Shown: positions 13,225 through 20,100 of the stretch, one piece after another | Layout: each line of letters opens with the position of its first letter | Numbering within the stretch: the stretch's first letter is position 1 | DNA from: a virus | DNA: 30,800 nt | IMG/VR virus record: IMGVR_UViG_3300047557_001009 | Location: 1 to 30,800 of that record | Reading direction: 5' to 3' (one strand) | Notes under the pieces: model-generated | The model's input: the letters and a program-made list of their open reading frames with translations, nothing else | What the model was told of the DNA's origin: nothing | Databases searched by the model: none | Translations under genes and position numbers: made by a program

Positions 13225-13500
13225 ATGGAAAAACAGTACACTGACAGCGGCATTCTGTTCGCCAATCAGAAGCAGAGCGAAAAGGCCCCGGACTTCAAGG
13301 GCGACATCGAGTTCAGCGCCGAGGTTGTGAAGTACCTCGTGGACAACCTGAAGGCAGGCAAGCCCGCCAAGCTGGACCTTGCCGGGTGGCACCGCAAGAG
13401 CGCCAAGGGAACGCAGTTCATCAGCTTGAAGCCGTCGAAGCCGTTCGTTCGGGAAGGTGCGCCTGCGAATCGTGCCGCCTCGAAGAATCCCTGGGAGTGA
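13225..13500 (+). CDS. small ssDNA-binding-like protein (DUF736-like)
   Basis: A 91-residue protein beginning DSGILFANQKQSEKAPDFKG and containing LDLAGWHRKSAKGTQFISLK (residues about 52-71). This pattern (short beta strands with a conserved aromatic W and a KGT-F-SLK strand) resembles the DUF736-like or small phage OB-fold proteins suspected of binding single-stranded DNA. The ATG follows AGGAGATAACTCAC. Its place right after the ERF gene supports a role in recombination or replication. It could also be a general accessory protein; the binding role is inferred. Confidence 0.65.
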   Translation: MEKQYTDSGILFANQKQSEKAPDFKGDIEFSAEVVKYLVDNLKAGKPAKLDLAGWHRKSAKGTQFISLKPSKPFVREGAPANRAASKNPWE

Positions 13501-13502
13501 GC

Positions 13503-13727
13503 ATGGCCGAATACAAGGTGAGCAATCTAAGCAAGGAGATGGTGGATGTGCTTGCCCCAGAGCATGACAGAATCACTTGCTCAGATCTTTCTAGGATAAA
13601 CGGATATCCAAACTCAATCGGGTATTACCGCTGCAACAGGTGTGCATTGTTGAACGCTGTTGATGGTCATGAAGTTGATTACATGATTGTAGAAGTAACC
13701 GTGTCCACCAAGACCAAGGCAGTGTAG
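13503..13727 (+). CDS. small hypothetical protein with a CxxC-type knuckle
   Basis: A 74-residue protein of unknown function with CSDL near residue 27 and YRCNRCALL near residues 43-49, so a two- or three-Cys metal site is possible. The ATG at 13503 follows GGGAGTGAGC and is 2 bases after the previous stop codon, so it is translated in the same message. AT-content is higher than in its neighbours, which may indicate a separate acquisition. Confidence 0.5.
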   Translation: MAEYKVSNLSKEMVDVLAPEHDRITCSDLSRINGYPNSIGYYRCNRCALLNAVDGHEVDYMIVEVTVSTKTKAV

Positions 13728-13749
13728 TTAACCGAGGAGGTATTTATCT

Positions 13750-14604
13750 ATGATGGTGGGAGATGCTTGGGAGATTTACAGGAGAGAATGTAGCGACGAC
13801 ATTCTCTTCTGGAATCGACAGAGGCTGGCGCGTCAACACCTGAAGGCGCTGGACGGGATCGACATCGAAAGCCTGAAGCCCTCCGTAATTCGAGAGGCGC
13901 TGAAGGGATTATCGAAGTACTCCAGCAGCACCCTACGCCGGGATCTTCAGGCACTGAATGCGGCAATCAACACCTGCCGGAAGCTTGGGCTGATCACACA
14001 TCAGCCCTACATTCCGATGCCGAAGGAGTCAGCGCCACGGAAACAGTTCGCTACCTGGGAACAGATGCGAATGATTCTCAACGGCGCTGATCACTACGAA
14101 CCGTGGATGAAGACCATGGCAATGCTGCTCTGCTACACCGGGCAGCGCATGGGGATTATCCTGCGCCTGACATGGGGCGAGATCGATCTCCAGAACCAGA
14201 CGATCTGGTATAGCGCCAAGAGAAAGGATAGGCAGAAGGGTGCGCTGGATGTCTCCATGAACGCGGAACTCTACGCATACCTGTGGAACCTACGACAGCA
14301 GCTTGGGCATCCGCATGACGGCAGGCTGGTAGTCAGCGACGAGTATGGTCGGCGTCCCGGTTCACCCAACTACTGGTGGCGCAAGTTGCTCAACTCAGTC
14401 GGGCTGGACAAATCCTTCAGCCCTCACATTATGCGGCACTCTGTCGCCACGAACTTGGTTCGGGATGGCGTGCCGTTGATCAAGGTCAGCAAGTTGCTGG
14501 GACATTCCAGCACTGCCATAACCGAGCGGGTATACGCGAAGTTCTCGCCGGGATTCACAAAGGATGCAGTCGATGCGATTAAGCCACACAGTTCTAGCAA
14601 TTGA
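13750..14604 (+). CDS. int: tyrosine integrase
   Basis: A 284-residue site-specific tyrosine recombinase that would integrate the phage into, and perhaps excise it from, the host chromosome. The N-terminal SAM-like core-binding domain covers residues 1-90. The catalytic domain has R133 in CYTGQRMG, K157/K164 in SAKRKDRQKG, H226 and R229 in SPHIMRHSVAT, H252 in LLGHSS and nucleophile Y262 in TERVYAKF, so all six active residues are present. The start is preceded by GAGGAGG. It lies inside the replication/recombination block and its end overlaps the RuvC-like gene by 32 bases. A temperate or formerly temperate lifestyle is implied; no attP was identified. Confidence 0.93.
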   Translation: MMVGDAWEIYRRECSDDILFWNRQRLARQHLKALDGIDIESLKPSVIREALKGLSKYSSSTLRRDLQALNAAINTCRKLGLITHQPYIPMPKESAPRKQFATWEQMRMILNGADHYEPWMKTMAMLLCYTGQRMGIILRLTWGEIDLQNQTIWYSAKRKDRQKGALDVSMNAELYAYLWNLRQQLGHPHDGRLVVSDEYGRRPGSPNYWWRKLLNSVGLDKSFSPHIMRHSVATNLVRDGVPLIKVSKLLGHSSTAITERVYAKFSPGFTKDAVDAIKPHSSSN

Positions 14605-15055
14605 TCCAGGCCCGGTGCAGTCTGCCTATGCCGTCATCCGGCGCAAGGACCTGTACATCGAAGAGTTCGGGATACTGGAGAACAAGCAATTGATACCACG
14701 GTTGCTTGAGATTTGTCAGGATACCCGTATTGACATCGCAGTAGAAATGATTGCATCATATGGCATGGCAGTTGGTGCCACGGTGTTTGAGACGTGTGTG
14801 TGGATAGGGCGGATACTCCAAGCCGTAGATCCAAACGGTATCAAGAGTGTCCGCATCTACCGCAAGGATGTGAAGATGAATCTCTGCGGCGCTACCAAAG
14901 CCAAGGACGCAAACATCCGGCAGGCTATCATCGACCGATACTCCGCACTGTACGGAGAGAACTGTACGAAAAAGAACGGGATGCTGTACAAGGTATCGAA
15001 GGATTCGTGGGCAGCAATCGCCGTAGGATTAACCGCAATCGATAAGGAGATGTGA
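14573..15055 (+). CDS. RuvC-like Holliday junction resolvase
   Basis: A 160-residue endonuclease of the RuvC / RNase H-like superfamily, which cleaves branched DNA during replication and packaging. The first acid is D11 in VLAIDPGP, the second E58 in AVEMIASYG, and the C-terminal D144 in KDSWAAIAVGL; the segment GATKAKDANIRQAI is the usual family helix. The start is the ATG at 14573, 8 bases after AAAGGA; an ATG at 14564 is an alternative. It overlaps the integrase gene by 32 bases. Confidence 0.8.
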   Translation: MRLSHTVLAIDPGPVQSAYAVIRRKDLYIEEFGILENKQLIPRLLEICQDTRIDIAVEMIASYGMAVGATVFETCVWIGRILQAVDPNGIKSVRIYRKDVKMNLCGATKAKDANIRQAIIDRYSALYGENCTKKNGMLYKVSKDSWAAIAVGLTAIDKEM

Positions 15056-15056
15056 C

Positions 15057-15275
15057 ATGGAGATAATTACAAACATCGTCGTCATAGGCTTGCCTCTGCT
15101 GATGGGGGCAGGGGTCATGAAGTACTACCACAAAATCCCGAGCCGCGAAGGTCTGTACCACTATGGCTCGGCTTGGTGCGCGGCGAACCGGGATGCCTGT
15201 GTGTTTCGTAAGGAGCGCATGAAGGAATACCTGAAGACAAACGCGCCGGAGGCGGGCAATGCAACCAACGCCTAA
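15057..15275 (+). CDS. small N-terminally anchored membrane protein
   Basis: A 72-residue protein with one N-terminal hydrophobic segment (IITNIVVIGLPLLMGAGVM), then a soluble basic/charged tail. The topology could suit a lysis accessory protein or inhibitor of host membrane functions, but there is no match to a holin or spanin. The ATG lies 1 base after the previous TGA; it has AAGGAGATGTGAC upstream. It overlaps the next gene by 17 bases. Confidence 0.5.
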   Translation: MEIITNIVVIGLPLLMGAGVMKYYHKIPSREGLYHYGSAWCAANRDACVFRKERMKEYLKTNAPEAGNATNA

Positions 15276-15486
15276 GTCAAACAACACCCAGCCAATCCAC
15301 GAGCAGGTGATCGAGGACATCAGGCACCGGGCCGAAGTGGGGAAGCAGAACTACGGCACCTATCTCCAGGTCAACAACGGCAGGGATCCCCTGCTGGATG
15401 CATACGAAGAAGCACAGGACTTGGCGCTGTACCTAAAGCAAGCAATTCTGGAACGAGAAGCGACAAAGATGGACGGTGATAAATGA
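15259..15486 (+). CDS. small conserved phage protein, MazG-like helical fragment
   Basis: A 75-residue protein typical of phages: IEDIRHRAEVGKQNYGTYLQ then NNGRDPLLDAYEEAQDLALYLKQAI. The Y-G-x-x-L-x-x-x-NGRD-x-L-D-AY-EA pattern is a recurrent family often found near dUTPase or nucleotide-pool genes; its all-helical EAxDLAxYL stretch is reminiscent of the MazG/dUTPase-like nucleotide pyrophosphohydrolase helices but too short for a full enzyme. The start has GGAGGCGGGC upstream. Its stop overlaps the next start (ATGA). Confidence 0.55.
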   Translation: MQPTPKSNNTQPIHEQVIEDIRHRAEVGKQNYGTYLQVNNGRDPLLDAYEEAQDLALYLKQAILEREATKMDGDK

Positions 15487-15686
15487 GAACGGTAACAATT
15501 CAGTGCAACATGTGTGGCAAGGATAACGACATAACCGCACCCGAGCAAGAGTTCATGGCATGGGAATCTGGCGAATTGATTCAAAGGGCGATGAAGTCCC
15601 TAGACAACGCGCAGCGAGAGCTTCTGATATCCCAAACCTGTGGTCCTTGCTTTGACTCGCTTTTCTCCGAAGACGAGGAAGAATAA
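15483..15686 (+). CDS. small four-Cys zinc-ribbon-like protein
   Basis: A 67-residue acidic protein with CNMCG near residues 8-12 and CGPC near residues 53-56, a CxxC...CxxC pair that would bind zinc, and a strongly acidic end (SEDEEE). The ATG overlaps the previous TGA. Function unknown; it lies between a MazG-like fragment and the dUTPase gene. Confidence 0.6.
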   Translation: MRTVTIQCNMCGKDNDITAPEQEFMAWESGELIQRAMKSLDNAQRELLISQTCGPCFDSLFSEDEEE

Positions 15687-15691
15687 AGAGA

Positions 15692-16144
15692 ATGATCGTC
15701 AAACTTAAGACAACAAGCGCGTCCGTGAAGATCCCCGTCTACGCGCACGGGCCGATGGAAGACGCAGGCATGGACCTGCATGCCGACGAGGAGGTATTCC
15801 TGCGCCCCAATGAACCGCAGGTGGTGAAGACCGGGCTGCATGTCGAGCTTCCCCCTGGCTGCGAAGCGCAGATCAGAAGCCGCTCTGGCTTGGCGCTGAA
15901 GCATGGTATCGTAGTCCTCAACTCTCCCGGCACAATTGATCCGGCCTACCGTGGGGAGATCGGGGTGATCCTCTGTTGGAACGGGTACAAGCAGATCGGG
16001 GATCAGCCGTTCGTCGTAGAGAAGGGCATGCGTATCGCCCAGATGGTGCTGTCCAGGTACGAGCCTATCGCCTTTGAAGAGGCCAAGAGTTTATCGGAGT
16101 CCATGCGTGGCTCCGGCGGGTTTGGTTCTACCGGAACTCGGTAG
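15692..16144 (+). CDS. dut: dUTPase (deoxyuridine 5'-triphosphate nucleotidohydrolase)
   Basis: A 150-residue trimeric dUTPase, hydrolysing dUTP to dUMP and pyrophosphate, which keeps uracil out of phage DNA and supplies dUMP for thymidylate synthesis. All five motifs are present: DAGMDLHA (24-31), RSRSGLA (62-68), GTIDPAYRGEIGV (80-92), GMRIAQMVL (112-120) and RGSGGFGSTG (139-148). The length is normal for the family. The start has TAAAGAGA upstream. It follows the four-Cys protein gene by 5 bases, and precedes a 149-base non-coding gap. Confidence 0.95.
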   Translation: MIVKLKTTSASVKIPVYAHGPMEDAGMDLHADEEVFLRPNEPQVVKTGLHVELPPGCEAQIRSRSGLALKHGIVVLNSPGTIDPAYRGEIGVILCWNGYKQIGDQPFVVEKGMRIAQMVLSRYEPIAFEEAKSLSESMRGSGGFGSTGTR

Positions 16145-16293
16145 ACATCAGACGGTCAAGAGACCGAATTCAAGCAGAAAGGAATGAGGAATAGAGAAAC
16201 GCTAAACTAGCAATCCACAGAGACTCCCCAGGTGACCCCTGGGGCCACTGTACTCAAGATTGAGTGCCGTGACGCGAGGGGTTATCATGTAGT
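16145..16293 (+). promoter_or_regulatory. intergenic region with two hairpins and an endolysin promoter
   Basis: Two perfect hairpins lie here: CGGTC (16153-16157) with GACCG (16162-16166) around AAGA, and CCCCAGG (16226-16232) with CCTGGGG (16238-16244) around TGACC. Neither is followed by a U-tract, so rho-independent termination is doubtful. A promoter follows: -35 TTGAGT (16260-16265), 17-base spacer, -10 TATCAT (16283-16288). The ATG of the endolysin gene at 16294 sits only 5 bases past the -10 box, at the expected transcription start, so its message may be leaderless. The gap could also hold attP, but no core is evident. Confidence 0.5.
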
Positions 16294-16725
16294 ATGCAGA
16301 CTACACAGCAATCTCCGTCGTCGTGGATGGTGTCCAAGAACTTCAAGTTATCTGAGGTGACCTGCAAGCACTGCGGCAGGCACGGGATGCAGAAGGAATT
16401 CATCGATCTCCTCCAGCAGTTCAGGGATTTTCTTGGAGCGCCAGTCGTAATCACGAGCGGGTATCGCTGCGCTAGTCACCCCGTCGAGGCCGCAAGAAAG
16501 GGCAGGATGGGAAGGCACAGGATGGGCGTGGCTGTAGATATCCACAGCCCGGGCATGAGCTTGAAAGATCTCTACAGGAGAGTAGAGGACTTCGGGCGCT
16601 TCCTGGGTGTCGGAGTATCCCTCGAAGGTGGGTTCATACATTGCGACCGAAGGGAGACTAGAGCGAGATGGAAATACAGGGACGGCAAAGACGTGGCCTG
16701 GGACGGGAAGTGGGAGACGTTGTAG
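16294..16725 (+). CDS. endolysin, peptidase M15 (zinc D-Ala / L-Ala-D-Glu peptidase type)
   Basis: A 143-residue cell-wall peptidase. The M15 family residues are all visible: SGYRC (55-59), zinc ligands H75 and D82 in HRMGVAVDIH, and H116 in GFIHCDRR with the family HxD pattern. It would cleave peptidoglycan cross-bridges or stems to release phage. There is no signal peptide or membrane anchor, so a holin would be needed; no obvious holin gene lies next to it. The N-terminal CKHCG (24-28) is an extra feature. The start is used as the ATG at 16294; the upstream GAGGGG is too far for a good ribosome-binding site. Confidence 0.85.
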   Translation: MQTTQQSPSSWMVSKNFKLSEVTCKHCGRHGMQKEFIDLLQQFRDFLGAPVVITSGYRCASHPVEAARKGRMGRHRMGVAVDIHSPGMSLKDLYRRVEDFGRFLGVGVSLEGGFIHCDRRETRARWKYRDGKDVAWDGKWETL

Positions 16726-17159
16726 CGGAAGAGGGGTCCAGGGGCGCACTACTCAAGCCGCTGAAGCTGACGATCAACGACCCGGCCTTCCCGATATCGA
16801 TGTACCTGAAGAACGAACGCGGGGAGACTGTATCAAATCCTAGCGCCAGTAAGGATCTGTATCGGGTAGCGCAGCAGATCTCAAAGCAGATCCGGTTCTT
16901 GCCTGTGGAGGGCGTTGCTCTGAAGGTGGAGTATCACGACAAGAACAAGCTGAAGGATTACCCGGCGCTAATGGACTGCGTGTTGAGGGTGCTGTACCGT
17001 GCTTGCATAATCGAGTGCATGTCCAGCAACTCGGTTGAGGACATAGAGATCAAGCATGTGAAGGGTGATAGGCGCAAGGTTGTTATCAACATTACGCCTA
17101 CCAGATTGCCAGAGCCAGAGAGCAAACCTACCGAAGCCGAAGTGGAACTTCCTTCTTGA
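16668..17159 (+). CDS. possible RusA-like resolvase (degenerate) or hypothetical protein
   Basis: A 163-residue protein. The middle, ALKVEYHDKNKLKDYPALMD then CVLRVLYRACIIECMSSNSV, and the end, EDIEIKHVKGDRRKVVINI, match the RusA layout (beta strand, acidic metal-binding stretch, helix, I-x-x-D, beta pair) in outline, but the usual DLDN-type aspartates appear replaced and the final D region is SNSVED. It may be a diverged or inactive RusA-like protein. Start is uncertain: ATG 16668 overlaps the endolysin by 58 bases, and GTG at about 16710 is an alternative. Its last 32 bases overlap the convergent giant virion gene. Confidence 0.45.
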   Translation: MEIQGRQRRGLGREVGDVVAEEGSRGALLKPLKLTINDPAFPISMYLKNERGETVSNPSASKDLYRVAQQISKQIRFLPVEGVALKVEYHDKNKLKDYPALMDCVLRVLYRACIIECMSSNSVEDIEIKHVKGDRRKVVINITPTRLPEPESKPTEAEVELPS

Positions 17160-20100
17160 ACTCTTGGGCTTCCTTGGAAAGAGAGATGATCTCCTGTTGG
17201 ATCTCGTTGAGTTCGTCTCTCTTTTCAGCGGGAGTCATGTCGGGGTCAGATTGGATAGACCGTTTTATGCTGTTGAGCGCCTGAACCCTGGAGAGTATCG
17301 GGCGGATCTGCTTGGAGACAAGGGCAAGTTCCCTGAGTTCCTCAGCCTTCTCTTCCGGCAATTCCCGCTGCCCCTTCGAGTAGGACCTGAGGGTACTCAC
17401 AGCCATGTTTGCCGCTTGATCTATCTGGTAAAGCTCTTCCGCGAACTTCCTTCCATCAGGAGACTTGAACAAGGGGCCGAGTACCGGGATGAGATATGGT
17501 TCGGAAAGACGTAGCCGCTCCGGCTTGGGGATAGACTGGCCTTGCTCAATGATCTGCCCAACCACGTCTGCGGTATACGCCCCCATAGTGCCGAAATACC
17601 CACGAATGAGGTGGTCGATTTTTGTAGGCGAAGTACCAGTCAACTGACCAGCCGCCTTTGCTACCCCGGTCGTGTACTCCGTGTACCTTTCTTCTGGAAG
17701 GAGATTTCTGAGGTACTCGTTTTCTATATTTCTTTGCGCGTAGTAATCAAAGTTTGACGACACCTCAAACGCGGGAAGAAATACCTGGGGGATCGGATTG
17801 AAGGACAAGGTATCGTACACCGTTCGCTGTATGGCATCGATGTTGTCGGCAAAGTCAGTCTTCCCCATCAAGTACGAAACCATTCTCTCCGGAAACATCT
17901 TGGTAACGATGCCGATTTCCTGAGGGATAGGGAACTTGACGACAGTCCCTTCCTTGATACCAAGCTCTTCCGCAAAAGGGAGAGGGATAAAGAGATTGGA
18001 GTCCTTCTCTTCTTCCGTAGCGTTCTCCCATGCCGGGTGATTCGCCATCATCAACGCATAGAGAGTAGATAAGCCAGCAGCGTAAGCCATGCGGGTCATG
18101 GCATTCTTCTTTGCTTGGACTCCCATCTGGCTGGGCATCATGCTGTCGCCACGCACTGTCCGGTAGAAGACATCAAGGCCTTGGATTCGGGCATTGAAGA
18201 ATGGGATCAGCGCCATGCCAAGCTGAAGGCCACGGGAACTCCCCTTGCGGGAGAAGTTGATAGTCTCCATAGCGGCGAATAGAGCCTCAGCTTGATCACC
18301 TGTCTTATCCAGGACTTCCTTATATACCTTGGCCCTCGTGATAGATTCAGACTTATCTGCCAGCTTCGACAGGTAGTCGTATATCTTCATCAGGGCATTC
18401 TCCTGGCCCTGTCCAATCTCTCGGCGCACAGCAGCGGCTGTCTCTTTGATGGTTCTCTCTCGCATGCCAGAGGTGGCAATGCCAGCCTTCTTTAGCGCCT
18501 GATATTCGGGAGAGTTCTTGGCAACCAGCGAGATCCCGTCCGTCAGTTCAGAGATCGGAGGCGTGAAGTCCTTGCCGTACCCGCCCTGCATCCAGACCTG
18601 GACCGTGTCTCGAACCGCGTTGCGGATGATGAACGTGGGGGAGAGGGTCACGCCCTTGCGGAGCGCCTGGGTAAACCACCCCATGCCCTTCAGAACGTCC
18701 TGGACAGGGAAGCCAGACTTCGCCACAGCATCGTAGAGCAAGGGGTCGGTGACATAGAAGTACCGCTTCTCTCCCTTCTCCCGGACAGTGATGACGGAAT
18801 CCTTTTCTGGCGCGTCAGAAGGCTTGGCAACCTCCTGCATGTAGTTGGTTTCCAGGCCATCCCTTGCCACCTTCTGCGCCGCGATGTTCTTGGCCGCATT
18901 GCCGACGATGTAGTAGGTGTTGGCGATGATGTTCTCCATCGCATCATTGACGCCCAGCTTCCTGCCGCTCAGGCTCTTGATCCCCGACAGGTTGGTAACC
19001 TGACTGGTCAGCGTGGGCCAATCAACCTCTCCGGTGTCAGTGCCAGTGGAGGGATCCACCATAGTGGGGATGCGATAGAAGGGGATGTAATAGGCCTGCT
19101 TCCATGCAGCGGCTTGCTTGGCAGAGATCATGCCGCTCTTCATCATCACATCCGCTAGGTTGTCGGTGTAGCCCTTGAAGTCAGTAAGTGCGCTCTGTAT
19201 GTCTTCATCGCCGCTGTACTTGTCCCGCTCTGCCTTTACCTCCTGCTCAGAGAAGAGGCCACCAGGGTCTTTCCCTTGAGCCTTCAGGTCCATATACCTC
19301 TCGGCATACGCGGCATCAAAGAAGGATTCAAGTTTCCCTTTTTCAGACAGGTCCCTGAAGATGCTTAACGGAGATCTCCTGGCGCTCTCGACTGCCTGGA
19401 TGATGCCGTTCTTTATGCCGCCACCACCGTACTCCAGCCAAGCCAGTGCCACATCCTGTGCTTTGTCGGCAAACAGAAGTGAATGATAGGCACCCTGGGA
19501 TGCGCTCAATCTCTTCTCGGCTTCTGCACGGTAGGCCTCGTTCCCGGTTTCCCGGTACTTCTGCATCTGCTGTTCGTATGCCCTGATCGCATTGACCCTG
19601 ACCGGATCGTACCTATCGATCATCTTCTGCCGGAAGACGCCCTTCTTCAAGGACTCCGTAATCCTGTCGAGCAGGTTCTTCTGACCAGACTGGGCAAAGA
19701 ACTTGGACTTGCCAGCGTCATCGGTCCTGGTCATGGGGTCAGCTTGGGCGGGAGCCGGGGCAACAGCACCCTCAACTTCGGCTACGGTGGATTCGGTCGG
19801 CACTGCGGGCTGAGGCTGGGCTTCCGCTGTAACCGGGGCGACGGTAGAAGGAGGAAGGATTGACTCCGCGCCGGGTTCAACGGGGGAAGGCGGCGGGGCA
19901 ACTTGCGCCCGGGGAGCAGGGGGAGCTTTCGGGGCAATCTCTCTCGGCTGGACTCGCTCGACCTTCCCGGCAACCCTCTCGAAAGCAGGAGAGAATCTTC
20001 TCTTTGCAATCTCTCCCGACTTGATAGCGGAGAGAATGTCCTCGGCGCTATCGTACCCGAGAGCAGCAGACTTGCGCCCGAAGTTCAGGTAGAAGTTCAC

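Noticed and set aside
16145-16293. attP core in the gap before the endolysin gene
   Set aside because: No direct repeats or tRNA-like sequence are visible; only hairpins and a promoter are supported.
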